From NCBI RefSeq assembly GCF_022631375.1, contig NZ_JALBGC010000004.1:620001-684000 (forward strand): a DNA stretch of 64,000 nt, written 5' to 3'. The notes under the pieces are model-generated. The model did not search any database. It was not told the origin of the DNA and saw only the letters and a list, made by a program, of their open reading frames with translations. Position 1 is the stretch's first letter, and each line of letters begins with the position of its first letter. The position numbers were made by a program, and so were the translations under genes. Positions 27,513 through 36,681 of this stretch are shown here, one piece after another. The stretch is from Hymenobacter cyanobacteriorum. Lineage in GTDB: Bacteria > Bacteroidota > Bacteroidia > Cytophagales > Hymenobacteraceae.

Positions 27513-28343
27513 ATGACTCAGCGCTTTGCCATTGGCCCCCGCGAAACTGCTACGCTCGATACGAGCGGGCTGCGGGCGCATTTCCTGATTGAGAACATCT
27601 TCACGGCGGGCGAAATCGAGTTGACTTACACGCATTACGACCGCATGATTGTGGGCGGCGCGCAGCCCACCGGTGCCGCCCTAGCGCTGCCCTGCCCCGA
27701 GTCGCTGAAGGCCAACTTCTTTTTGGAGCGCCGCGAGCTGGGCGCACTGAACGTGGGCGGCGCCGGCACCGTGACGGTGGACGGCACGGTGTACGAGCTG
27801 GGCACCCAAGATTGCCTGTATGTGGGCATGGGCTCGAAAGACGTGCGCTTCGCCAGTGCCGACGCGGCCAACCCGGCCAAGTTTTACCTGCTGTCGGCCC
27901 CGGCGCACGCGGTGCATCCCACCACCCGCCGCACCCAGGCCGAGGCCACGCCCGTGCAGATGGGCGCGGCCGAAACGGCCAACGTGCGCACCATCTACAA
28001 ATACATCTACGCCGAGGGAATTCAAAGCTGCCAGCTGGTGATGGGCCTCACGCAGCTGGCCCCCGGCAACGTGTGGAACACCATGCCGAGCCACACCCAC
28101 GACCGGCGCATGGAAGCCTACCTCTACTTCAACCTGCCCGCCGGGCAGCGGGTGCTGCACCTGCTGGGCGAGCCCACCGAAACCCGTCCGCTGTGGGTGA
28201 GCAACGAGCAGGCGATACTGTCGCCGCCGTGGTCCATTCACACGGGCTGTGGCTCGGCCGCCTACGCCTTTATCTGGGGCATGGCCGGCGAGAACCGCGA
28301 ATACACCGATATGGACGCCGTGCCCCTGGAGGCCCTGCGCTAA
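27513..28343 (+). CDS. kduI: 5-dehydro-4-deoxy-D-glucuronate isomerase
   Basis: A 276-residue cupin-type isomerase that converts 5-keto-4-deoxyuronate to 2,5-diketo-3-deoxygluconate, the substrate of KduD. Typical blocks are FLIENIF, THYDRMIVGG, the zinc-site segment MPSHTHDRRMEAYLYF with two His and Glu, and WSIHTGCGSAAYAFIWGMAGEN carrying the further His. Length matches the family. It lies directly after kduD; the intervening 103 bases are a hairpin repeat. Confidence 0.95.
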   Translation: MTQRFAIGPRETATLDTSGLRAHFLIENIFTAGEIELTYTHYDRMIVGGAQPTGAALALPCPESLKANFFLERRELGALNVGGAGTVTVDGTVYELGTQDCLYVGMGSKDVRFASADAANPAKFYLLSAPAHAVHPTTRRTQAEATPVQMGAAETANVRTIYKYIYAEGIQSCQLVMGLTQLAPGNVWNTMPSHTHDRRMEAYLYFNLPAGQRVLHLLGEPTETRPLWVSNEQAILSPPWSIHTGCGSAAYAFIWGMAGENREYTDMDAVPLEALR

Positions 28344-28347
28344 TTGA

Positions 28348-28448
28348 TTAGTTGTCAGTTGCTCGTTGTCAGTTGTTTGTCTTTGATGCCCTGACAATGA
28401 CGCTTTGCTAAACGGGCTGATAACTGACAACCAGCAACTAACAACTAA
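28348..28448. repeat. Imperfect long inverted repeat, family G (AT-rich)
   Basis: Arms 28348-28374 (TTAGTTGTCAGTTGCTCG...) and 28422-28448 are near reverse complements built of repeated GTTGTCAGTT-like words. It lies between kduI and susC. Confidence 0.8.
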
Positions 28449-28487
28449 CAACTAAATAAAACTCCCACCCAACACTCCATTCAACCC

Positions 28488-31400
28488 ATGAAAAAACATT
28501 TTCTCCTGCTCTGGCTGCTGCTCCTGGGGAGCATTGGGCTGGCGGCGGCACAAAGCCGTCAGGTTCAGGGCGTCGTGAAATCGGATACGGGCGAGGCGCT
28601 GCCCGGCGTGACGGTGCTCGTGGAGGGCACCACCGTGGGCGCTTCGACCGGCGTGAACGGCGACTACACGCTGACGCTGCCCGCCACCGTGAACAACCCC
28701 ACGCTGCGTTTCAGCTTCGTGGGCTACGCCACGAAGGCCGTGACGGTGGGCTCGCAAACGACCATCAACGTGACGCTGGCCACGGATAACAAGCAGCTCG
28801 ACGACGTGGTGGTAATTGGCTACCAGACGGTAGAGCGCCGCGACGTGACGGGCTCGGTGTCGTCGGTAGGGGCGAAGCAGCTGAAGGACATTCCGGTGAA
28901 CTCGGCCGCCGAGGCCCTGACCGGCCGCCTAGCGGGCGTGCAGCTCACCTCGTCGGAAGGCACGCCGGGCAACACCAGCGTGCAGGTGCGCGTGCGCGGC
29001 GGCGGCTCCATCACGCAGGACAACTCGCCGCTGTACGTGGTGGACGGTGTGCAGGTGGAAAACGCCCTAGGCGTGATTGCCCCGCAGGACATTCAGTCGG
29101 TGGACGTGCTGAAGGATGCTTCAGCCACGGCCATCTACGGCGCGCGCGGCGCCAACGGCGTGGTAATTATCACGACCAAAAGCGGACGCGAAGGCCGCAC
29201 GGCCATCAGCTACAACGGGTTTGCGGGCTTCCGCGAAATCAGCAAGAAGCTGAGCGTGATGGGCCCGGCCGATTACCTCGACTGGGAATACGAGCGCGCC
29301 CAGCTCACGGGCTCGACGGCCGGCCTGTCGGGCGGCACGGGCACGTTCAAGAGCGTGTTTGGCAGCAACAACTTCACCAGCGACACCCTGGCCCGCCTGC
29401 GCAACTCGCCCAACCAGGACTGGCAGCAGCAGGTGTTTGGTCGCCGCGCCTTCCAGCAAACCCACAACGTGTCGGTGAGCGGCGGCGGCAAGTCCACCAC
29501 CTACGCCCTGAGCCTGACCAGCAACAAGGAGGACGGCATTCAGCTGGGCTCGAGCTACGACCGCAAGCTGATTAACTTCCGCCTCGACACCAAGGCCACC
29601 GACCGCCTGCGCCTGGGCGTGAACGTGCGCTTCAACGACCAGACCAACATGGGCGCGGGCACCGGCGCGGCGCTGGGCACCAGCAGCATCGGCCAGACGG
29701 TAAACACGGGCTCGAGCGTGACTTCGCGCCTGCGCAATGCCGTGCAGTACGTGCCCTTTAACCTGCCCAACTCGGCCGGCGTGGACCCCACCGCCAACTT
29801 CGACCCCGACTTCTTCACCAACTCCAGCCTGATTAACCCGGTGCTGGCCATCAACAACGAGTACCGGGCCGACAAGCGCCGCACGTTCAACATGGGCGGC
29901 ACGGTGGCCTTCAACATCACCAACAGCCTGATTTTCCGCTCGACGGGTGGCTTCGACCTGACGTATGGCGACCTGAGCACCTTCAACGGCCTGTACTCGC
30001 CCACCATCCGGCAGGCAGCCGGCGGCTACCAGAACCTGCCGTTTGTGACCGTAACCAACGGCGTGACCACCACGCTGAACAACTCGAACGTGCTCGACTA
30101 CACGTTTAAGAAAGACAAGCACGTGCTGAACGTGCTGCTGGGCGAAGAAGCCTACCAGCAGCGCACCACCCAGCAGTTTGTGCAGGTGAACTTCCTGCCG
30201 GCCGACATCACCGCCGAGCGCGCCCTGGCCAACATCAACCAGGCCGTGCTGCCGGTGGGCACGGTGGCCCAGCCGGTGCTGCCCCAAACGGCCATTCCGG
30301 TTGATTACACGCTGCTTTCGGGCTTTGGCCGAATCAACTACTCCTACGACGATAAGTACCTGCTGACCCTGACGGCCCGCCAGGACAACTCGTCGAAGTT
30401 TAAGTCGGCCTACCGGGCCGGCATTTTCCCCGGTGCTTCGGCGGCTTGGCGCATTTCGCGTGAGAACTTCTTCGAGCCCTACGCCAACACGGTGAGCGAC
30501 CTGAAGCTGCGCCTGAGCTACGGCCAGGCCGGCAACAACCGCGTGCCCGATTTCCTGACCGACCAGCTGTTTCAGGCCGGCAACGTGAGCTACGCCCTGA
30601 ACCACGTGACCACGCCCGCCACCTCGACCTCGGTGCTGGCCAACCCCAAGCTGAAGTGGGAAGTCACAACCACCCGCAACATCGGCCTCGACCTGGGCCT
30701 GTTCAACAACCGGGTAACGTTTACGGCCGATGCGTACTACAACACGACCAACGACCTGCTGATTCCGCAGCCCATTCCGGCGTTCCTGGGCTACACCAGC
30801 CAGTTCCGCAACATCGGCTCGACCTCGAACCGCGGCCTGGAACTGCAGCTGAGCAGCACCATCATCCAGACGCCCGACTTCACGTGGTCGGCCACGGCCA
30901 ACGCCGCCTTCAACCGCGGCCGGATTGAGTCGCTTGGCGACGGGCTGAACGAGATTCCGAGCATTCAGTCGGGCTGGGCCGGCACCGCGCTGTCGGGCCC
31001 CGATTTTGTGGCCCGCGTGGGCGCGCCGGTGGGCCAGATGTTCGGCTACATCACCGACGGCTACTACACGGCCAACGATTTCGAAACCTATAACTACGCC
31101 ACCCGCACCGGCGTGCTGAAGAAGGACGTGCCCAACAACGCCAGCATCACGGGCTCGCCGGTGTCCATCGGCAGCATCAAGCTGAAAGATGTGGACGGCG
31201 TGCGCGACGCCAACGGCGCTCTGAACATCACGGAAACCGACAAAACGATTATCGGCAACGCCAACCCCAAAGTGGTGGGCGGCCTCAACCAGCAGTTCAC
31301 TTACAAGGGCTTCGACGCCAGCGTGTTCCTGAACTTCGTGCTGGGCAACGACATCTACAACGCCAACAAGATTGAGTTCACCACCAGCACGGCCAACACC

Positions 31401-31811
31401 TCCTACGCCAACCTGCTGAGCGAGATGACCAACCGCGTGCGCTACATCGACGAGCGGGGCGCGCTGATTACCGACCAGGCCACCTTCGAGCGCGTGAACG
31501 CCAACGCCAGCATCTGGAGCCCCGTGCGCGGCAACTACTTCCTGCACTCCTACGCCGTGGAGAACGGCTCGTTCCTGCGCGTGAACAACATCACGTTCGG
31601 CTACTCGCTGCCCAAGTCGGTGATTAGCCGGGTGAAGGCCTCGCAGCTGCGCTTCTACGTGACGCTCAACAACCTGTACACCTTCACCAAGTACTCGGGC
31701 TACGACCCGGAGGTGAACACGCGCCGCGGCACCCCGCTCACGCCGGGCGTCGACTACGCCGCCTACCCGCGCAGCCGGGCCTTCCTGTTCGGCATCAACC
31801 TGGGCCTGTAA
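28488..31811 (+). CDS. SusC/RagA-type TonB-dependent outer-membrane transporter (pectin)
   Basis: A 1107-residue SusC-like protein. Signal peptide about 1-22; a carboxypeptidase-regulatory-like N-terminal extension (QVQGVVKSDTGEALPGVTVLVEG, about 24-105); TonB-box-like DDVVVIGYQT; plug domain with LYVVDGVQV and ATAIYGARGANGVVIITTKSG; then a long beta-barrel to FGINLGL. No STN domain is present, so unlike the second SusC it is probably not FecR-coupled. It should import oligogalacturonides or related pectin pieces with the SusD lipoprotein 51 bases downstream; specificity is inferred from kdu, uxa and PL10 neighbours. Confidence 0.95.
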   Translation: MKKHFLLLWLLLLGSIGLAAAQSRQVQGVVKSDTGEALPGVTVLVEGTTVGASTGVNGDYTLTLPATVNNPTLRFSFVGYATKAVTVGSQTTINVTLATDNKQLDDVVVIGYQTVERRDVTGSVSSVGAKQLKDIPVNSAAEALTGRLAGVQLTSSEGTPGNTSVQVRVRGGGSITQDNSPLYVVDGVQVENALGVIAPQDIQSVDVLKDASATAIYGARGANGVVIITTKSGREGRTAISYNGFAGFREISKKLSVMGPADYLDWEYERAQLTGSTAGLSGGTGTFKSVFGSNNFTSDTLARLRNSPNQDWQQQVFGRRAFQQTHNVSVSGGGKSTTYALSLTSNKEDGIQLGSSYDRKLINFRLDTKATDRLRLGVNVRFNDQTNMGAGTGAALGTSSIGQTVNTGSSVTSRLRNAVQYVPFNLPNSAGVDPTANFDPDFFTNSSLINPVLAINNEYRADKRRTFNMGGTVAFNITNSLIFRSTGGFDLTYGDLSTFNGLYSPTIRQAAGGYQNLPFVTVTNGVTTTLNNSNVLDYTFKKDKHVLNVLLGEEAYQQRTTQQFVQVNFLPADITAERALANINQAVLPVGTVAQPVLPQTAIPVDYTLLSGFGRINYSYDDKYLLTLTARQDNSSKFKSAYRAGIFPGASAAWRISRENFFEPYANTVSDLKLRLSYGQAGNNRVPDFLTDQLFQAGNVSYALNHVTTPATSTSVLANPKLKWEVTTTRNIGLDLGLFNNRVTFTADAYYNTTNDLLIPQPIPAFLGYTSQFRNIGSTSNRGLELQLSSTIIQTPDFTWSATANAAFNRGRIESLGDGLNEIPSIQSGWAGTALSGPDFVARVGAPVGQMFGYITDGYYTANDFETYNYATRTGVLKKDVPNNASITGSPVSIGSIKLKDVDGVRDANGALNITETDKTIIGNANPKVVGGLNQQFTYKGFDASVFLNFVLGNDIYNANKIEFTTSTANTSYANLLSEMTNRVRYIDERGALITDQATFERVNANASIWSPVRGNYFLHSYAVENGSFLRVNNITFGYSLPKSVISRVKASQLRFYVTLNNLYTFTKYSGYDPEVNTRRGTPLTPGVDYAAYPRSRAFLFGINLGL

Positions 31812-31862
31812 GCCCGCTGTTGCCTTCATCTATTCCCACCCGCGTTTAGCCTTCTTCTTGTC

Positions 31863-33713
31863 ATGAAAGCGTTTTCCTTATTCTCTCGTTATCGCGCGGC
31901 CACGGCTGCCCTGCTGCTGGTTGCCGGCGCCGGGCTGGTGTCGTCGTGCAAAGACTACCTCGACGTGGAGCCGACGGCCCTCACCACCACGGCGGCCCAG
32001 TTCAGCACCGTGAGCGGCGCCACCAGCGCCGTGCTTGGGGCCTACGACCCGCTCTCGGGCGACAACACTTACGGCACCCGCCTGAGCATGTACTACCCCT
32101 ACGACACCGACGAGCTGATTGGCTCGTCGGGCACGTTCGACACGGGCCGCCGGGGCATTGCCCGCTACAAGGCTTTTTCGAGCAACACCGAAATCATCAA
32201 CCCCTGGAACAACCTGTACCAGGGCGTGGAGCGCGCCAACATCTGCATCGCCAACATTCCCACGATGGCGCTCTACACCACCGGCAGCAGCGCCGATACC
32301 GCCGCCCTGCACCGCCTCTACGGCGAGTCGCTGGCGCTGCGGGCGCAGTATTACTACGAGCTGATTCGGAACTGGGGCGACGTGCCGGCGCAGTTTACGC
32401 CCACCGCGCCCGAGCAGAATTTCCGCCTGCCCAACTCTGACCGCAACCAGACCCTGACCAAGCTGATTGCCGACCTGCTGATTGCCGAAAAGCTGGTGCC
32501 CTGGCGCTCGCAGGCCGGCCTGGGCAATGAGCGCATCACCAAAGCTGGCGTGAAAGCCCTGCGTGCGCGCCTGGCGTTGCAGCGCGGCGGCTACGCGCTG
32601 AAGGACCGCACGATGACCCGCGCCAGCGACTACCTCGACTACTACGCCATTGCCCGCCAGGAGTGCGCCGACATCATGGCCCGCCGCACTGAGCACACTC
32701 TGAACCCCAGCTTCACGGACCTGTGGCGCGGGGTGAACGAACAGCGCCGCGACGTGGCCAACGAAATCCTGTTTGAAGTGGGCATGGCCGGCTCTTCGGC
32801 CACCGGCGACTCGAAGCTGGGCTACTACAACGGCCCGCGCCTGAACGCCTCGACCGTGTACGGCTCGACGCAGGGCGCCGTGACCGTGGTGCCGACCTAC
32901 TTCTACGCCTTCGATTCGCTCGACGTGCGCCGCGACGTGACCATCGCGCCCTACCAGATTCCGGCCAACAACAACCAGGCGGGCGTGGCCCTGAACACGA
33001 TTTACGACGGCAAATTCCGCCGCGACTGGCACAACCCGCCGCTGCCCGGCACCAACAACTACCTGGGCTACAACTGGCCCATCATCCGCTTCGCCGACGT
33101 GCTGCTGATGTTTGCCGAGGCGGATAATGAAATCACCAGTGCCCCCTCGGCCGCGGCCGTGAACGCGCTGAAAGAAGTACGCACCCGCGGCTTCGGCGGC
33201 AACGCCACCCGCGCCGCGCTGGGCCTGAACACGGCCACCAAGGCCGACCTGTTCAACGCCATCGTGAACGAGCGGTTGCTGGAGTTCGGCTCGGAAGGCA
33301 TTCGCAAGTACGACCTGCTGCGCTGGAACCTGCTCGAGACGAAAATTACCCAGACCAAGGCTGCCCTGAACCTGCTGCGCACCAACGCCGCTCCGTACCA
33401 GAACGTGCCGCAGTACCAGTTCTACCGCGTGGTGAACGGCCAGGTGCAGTGGGCCCGCTCGTTCTACCGCCCTTCTCCCGCCGCCACACCCGCCGGCACC
33501 ACCCGCGTGAACTGGCGTCAGTCCATCGATGCGGCCTACGTTTCGAACCTGCAGCCCAGCGGTACCAGCGTCACCATCGGCACCACCACCACCATCAGCG
33601 CCGGCAACGGCATGGCCGCCGAATACATCCCCGGCCAGGGCAAGGAGTTGCTCCCCATCCCGCAAACCACCCTGGACACCGACCCCGCCCTGAAGCAGAA
33701 CTCGGGCTACTAA
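31863..33713 (+). CDS. SusD/RagB-type surface glycan-binding lipoprotein (pectin)
   Basis: A 616-residue SusD-like lipoprotein with lipobox VSSC (Cys29) followed by KDYLDVEP, typical of the family. TPR-like helices carry LRAQYYYELIRNWGDVP; the C-terminal half has NYLGYNWPIIRFADVLLMFAEADNE, LRWNLLETK and a closing LPIPQTTLDTDPALKQNSGY. It would bind glycan outside the cell and form the lid on the upstream SusC. It is followed by a hairpin repeat and PL10. Confidence 0.95.
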   Translation: MKAFSLFSRYRAATAALLLVAGAGLVSSCKDYLDVEPTALTTTAAQFSTVSGATSAVLGAYDPLSGDNTYGTRLSMYYPYDTDELIGSSGTFDTGRRGIARYKAFSSNTEIINPWNNLYQGVERANICIANIPTMALYTTGSSADTAALHRLYGESLALRAQYYYELIRNWGDVPAQFTPTAPEQNFRLPNSDRNQTLTKLIADLLIAEKLVPWRSQAGLGNERITKAGVKALRARLALQRGGYALKDRTMTRASDYLDYYAIARQECADIMARRTEHTLNPSFTDLWRGVNEQRRDVANEILFEVGMAGSSATGDSKLGYYNGPRLNASTVYGSTQGAVTVVPTYFYAFDSLDVRRDVTIAPYQIPANNNQAGVALNTIYDGKFRRDWHNPPLPGTNNYLGYNWPIIRFADVLLMFAEADNEITSAPSAAAVNALKEVRTRGFGGNATRAALGLNTATKADLFNAIVNERLLEFGSEGIRKYDLLRWNLLETKITQTKAALNLLRTNAAPYQNVPQYQFYRVVNGQVQWARSFYRPSPAATPAGTTRVNWRQSIDAAYVSNLQPSGTSVTIGTTTTISAGNGMAAEYIPGQGKELLPIPQTTLDTDPALKQNSGY

Positions 33714-33729
33714 GCTGCCCAGACGTGGG

Positions 33730-33833
33730 GCCTCACCCCCGGCCCCTCTCCGATGGAGAGGGGAGCCTGACGATTTCATTAAAAGTGCCCGCCGTGGCTC
33801 CCCTCTCCATCGGAGAGGGGCCGGGGGTGAGGC
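33730..33833. repeat. GC-rich long inverted repeat, family I
   Basis: Perfect 38-base arms 33730-33767 (GCCTCACCCCCGGCCCCTCT...) and 33796-33833 around a 28-base loop. The left arm begins 17 bases after the susD stop and the right arm ends 24 bases before the PL10 start. Confidence 0.92.
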
Positions 33834-33857
33834 GCAACGCTAGAACAACTCAATACC

Positions 33858-34967
33858 ATGAAGCTGCCCTTGTTGCTCCTGTTGCTGGCCACGGGCCTAA
33901 GCGAGGTGGGACTTAGCCCAACCCTGCCGCCGGCAACGCCGGAGCGTGGCGCGGGGAACCTGGCCGCTGGCCGGGTTCCCCAGGCCGCGCCCCTCACCGA
34001 TAGCACCGCCGATAAGATGCTCGTGTTTCAGCGCAGCATCGGCGGCTGGCCCAAGGCGGTGGGCAGCAAGAAAGTCGACTACAAGCACCCGTTGAACGCC
34101 GCTGAGCGCGTCGCCACCCTGGCCGACAAAGGCCGGACCGACGCGACCATCGACAACAACGCCACCACCCGCGAAATCGCCTACCTGGCCAAAGCCTACC
34201 AGACGACCAACAACGCCGCCTACCGCCAGGCCGCCGAAACCGGCATCCGCTACCTGCTGAAAATGCAGTACGCCAACGGCGGCTTCCCGCAGTATTACCC
34301 CGATTTCAGCAACTACCGCCACCAGATTACCTACAACGACAACGCCATGGTGCGGGCGCTGGAGGTGCTGCGCGACGTGGCCAAGCAGAAAGCGCCCTAT
34401 GTGGGTCTCGATGCCGCTTTGGCCCTGCAGGCCCAGGCAGCGGTGGCCCGCGGCGTGCAGTGCATGCTGAAAACGCAGTACGTGCGCGGCGGCCACCCCA
34501 CGGCCTGGTGCGCCCAGTACGACGAAAAAACCCTGCAACCCGCCAAAGCCCGCGCCTTCGAGCTGGCCTCGTTGAGCGGGGATGAGTCGGTGGACATTGT
34601 GCGCTTCCTGATGGGAATCGAGCAGCCCAGCGCCGCCGAGAAACAGGCCGTGGAATGCGCCATCGACTGGTTTCAGAAGGTGAAGCTGACCAACACCACC
34701 GTGCAGGAAGTAACCGACCCGCAAACCCACAAAGTGCTCGACCGCAAGCTGGTGCCCCAGGCCGGTGCTACGGTCTGGGCCCGGTTCTACGAGTTGAATA
34801 CCGACCGGCCCATTTTCGTGGGCCGCGACAGCCAGGTGCATTACCAACTGGCCGACATCGAAATCGAGCGCCGCGCCGGCTACCTCTACGCCGGCACCTG
34901 GCCCGAAAAGCTCCTCACCAAAGATTTTCCGGCCTGGCAGAAACGCCTGAGCGCTGCGCACAAGTAG
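33858..34967 (+). CDS. PL10 pectate lyase
   Basis: A 369-residue exported pectate lyase of family PL10, which cleaves polygalacturonate by beta-elimination and gives unsaturated ends for GH105 and the kdu branch. It has a signal peptide (MKLPLLLLLLATG...), then the family segment DKMLVFQRSIGGWPKAVG, TIDNNATTREIAYLAKAY, MQYANGGFPQYYPD, THPTAWCAQYDE-like HPTAWCAQYD, ELASLSGDES and IEIERRAGYLYAGTWPE at the C-terminus. Residues about 17-48 form a linker encoded by a palindromic stretch (33953-33981) and look inserted. It lies between susD and uxaB in one orientation. Confidence 0.92.
   Translation: MKLPLLLLLLATGLSEVGLSPTLPPATPERGAGNLAAGRVPQAAPLTDSTADKMLVFQRSIGGWPKAVGSKKVDYKHPLNAAERVATLADKGRTDATIDNNATTREIAYLAKAYQTTNNAAYRQAAETGIRYLLKMQYANGGFPQYYPDFSNYRHQITYNDNAMVRALEVLRDVAKQKAPYVGLDAALALQAQAAVARGVQCMLKTQYVRGGHPTAWCAQYDEKTLQPAKARAFELASLSGDESVDIVRFLMGIEQPSAAEKQAVECAIDWFQKVKLTNTTVQEVTDPQTHKVLDRKLVPQAGATVWARFYELNTDRPIFVGRDSQVHYQLADIEIERRAGYLYAGTWPEKLLTKDFPAWQKRLSAAHK
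33953..33981. repeat. Palindrome inside the PL10 N-terminal coding region
   Basis: GGGGAACCTGGCC and GGCCGGGTTCCCC form 13-base arms with one mismatch around the 3-base loop GCT, in frame within the linker between signal peptide and catalytic domain. Confidence 0.75.
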
Positions 34968-35014
34968 CCGCGTTTCGCCTCGCCCCAACAACCGCCTATT
35001 CAGTTCCAGCCTCA

Positions 35015-36529
35015 ATGGACACGCTAACTAAATCATTGGCCCTGAACGCGCCCGCCGGCCCGGTGGCCTGGCCCGCGCCTGCGCTGTTCGAGCTGCCCGA
35101 AAAGGTGCTGCAGTTCGGCACTGGCGTGCTGCTGCGCGGCCTGCCCGATTTCCAGATTGACCAGGCCAACCGCCAGGGCGTCTTCAACGGCCGCATTGTG
35201 GTGGTGAAGAGCACCGACGGCGGCGACGCCAGTGCCTTCGAGCGCCAAAACAACCTCTACACGGTGTGCGTGCGCGGCGTCGACGACGGCCGGCCAGTAG
35301 AGGGAAACGTGGTGTGCGCCAGCATCAGCCGCGTACTCTCGGCCAAAAGCCAGTGGGCCGAAGTACTGCAGGTGGCCGCCAGCCCCGACTTGCAAGTGGT
35401 GATGTCGAACACCACCGAGGTCGGTATTCAGCTCGTCACGGAGGACATTCAGCTCATGCCGCCGGCTTCGTTTCCGGGCAAGCTGCTGGCCGTGCTGCAC
35501 GCCCGCTTTAAGGCGTTTGATGGTGATGTGAGCAAGGGCCTCGTCATTGTGCCTACCGAGCTGATTCCCGATAACGGCCGCAAGCTCGAAGGCATTGTGC
35601 TGGAGCTGGCCCACCGCAACGAGCTTGGCCCCGAATTCATCGACTGGCTCGAAACCGCCAACCACTTTTGCAATACGCTGGTCGACCGCATCGTGCCCGG
35701 CCGCCCCGAGCCCGATGCCTACGCCGCTCTGCAGGCCGAGCTGGGCTATCAGGATGAGCTGCTGACCATGGCCGAGGCCTACGCGCTGTGGGCTATTGAG
35801 GGCGACGAGCACGTGCGCGAGGTGCTCTCGTTTCATGCCGCCGCGCAGGGCGTCATCATCCGCCCCGACATCACGCTCTTCCGCGAGCTGAAGTTGCGCC
35901 TGCTCAACGGCACGCACACGCTCAGCTACGCCCTGGCCCATTTGATGGGCTGCGTGACGGTGCGCGAGTCGCTCGAAAACGAGCACATGGCCCGCTTCAT
36001 TCACAACCTGATGCTGGCCGATTTGCTGCCCGGCATCCCATTTTCGGTGGACGAAAAGGTGGGTCAGCGTTTCGGCATGCAGGTGCTCGACCGTTTCCGC
36101 AACCCCTACCTGGAGCACCGCTGGCTGGCCATTGCCGTGCAGGGCACCGCCAAAATGCAGCTGCGCAACGTGCCCACGCTGCTGCACTACTATCAGCAGC
36201 ACCAGGCCGTGCCGCACTACGTGGCGCTCGGCTTTGCGGCCTACCTGCGCTTCATGCGCAACGTGGGCGGCCAGGGCGAGGCCAACGGCCAGCCCTACCA
36301 AATTCAGGATGACCGTGCCGGCTACTTTGCCGACCTCTGGGCCCACCACACGCCCGCCGAGTTGGTGCCCGCCGCCCTGCACAACGCCGCCCTCTGGGGC
36401 CAGGACCTGTCGCGCCTGCCCGGCTTTGCCGCCAGCGTCACGCACTACCTGCAGCAGCTGCTGGGCGAAGGCGCATCGGCCACGCTGGCCGCGTTTTTCG
36501 CCCGTAAAACGGTGGCAGTCGGCACTTGA
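35015..36529 (+). CDS. uxaB: Tagaturonate reductase (altronate oxidoreductase)
   Basis: A 504-residue member of the mannitol dehydrogenase family. It would reduce tagaturonate to altronate with NADH. The N-terminal dinucleotide domain begins VLQFGTGVLLRGLPDFQ and continues with VVMSNTTEVGIQ; the C-terminal domain holds the family's KLRLLNGTHTLSYALAHLMG, where Lys and His of KLRLLNGTH are conserved. The start MDTLTKS was chosen because the longer frame overlaps PL10. It precedes uxaA with only a hairpin repeat between them. Confidence 0.94.
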   Translation: MDTLTKSLALNAPAGPVAWPAPALFELPEKVLQFGTGVLLRGLPDFQIDQANRQGVFNGRIVVVKSTDGGDASAFERQNNLYTVCVRGVDDGRPVEGNVVCASISRVLSAKSQWAEVLQVAASPDLQVVMSNTTEVGIQLVTEDIQLMPPASFPGKLLAVLHARFKAFDGDVSKGLVIVPTELIPDNGRKLEGIVLELAHRNELGPEFIDWLETANHFCNTLVDRIVPGRPEPDAYAALQAELGYQDELLTMAEAYALWAIEGDEHVREVLSFHAAAQGVIIRPDITLFRELKLRLLNGTHTLSYALAHLMGCVTVRESLENEHMARFIHNLMLADLLPGIPFSVDEKVGQRFGMQVLDRFRNPYLEHRWLAIAVQGTAKMQLRNVPTLLHYYQQHQAVPHYVALGFAAYLRFMRNVGGQGEANGQPYQIQDDRAGYFADLWAHHTPAELVPAALHNAALWGQDLSRLPGFAASVTHYLQQLLGEGASATLAAFFARKTVAVGT

Positions 36530-36534
36530 AAACC

Positions 36535-36643
36535 GTCTGTCATCCTGAGCGGAGCGAAGGACCTTATCACTACCGAACGGTTTGCAGTAATATCAGATGA
36601 TGCATCCGTGATAAGGTCCTTCGCTGCGCTCAGGATGACAGAC
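36535..36643. repeat. Long hairpin repeat, family B
   Basis: Arms 36535-36570 (GTCTGTCATCCTGAGCGG...) and 36608-36643 pair over 36 bases with one mismatch. It starts 6 bases after the uxaB stop. Confidence 0.92.
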
Positions 36644-36681
36644 GAAACCTAACTACTCCCTACACTAAATATTCTATCCCC

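Noticed and set aside
29121..31829. A 902-residue antisense open frame across susC
   Set aside because: It is low-complexity (Val, Ala, Gly, His, Arg-rich), mirrors the strongly biased codon use of susC and has no domain signature. Similar frames oppose susD, uxaB and the GH3 gene.
31878..33779. A 633-residue antisense open frame across susD
   Set aside because: Same GC-driven shadow effect; it runs into the intergenic hairpin and has no recognisable protein features.
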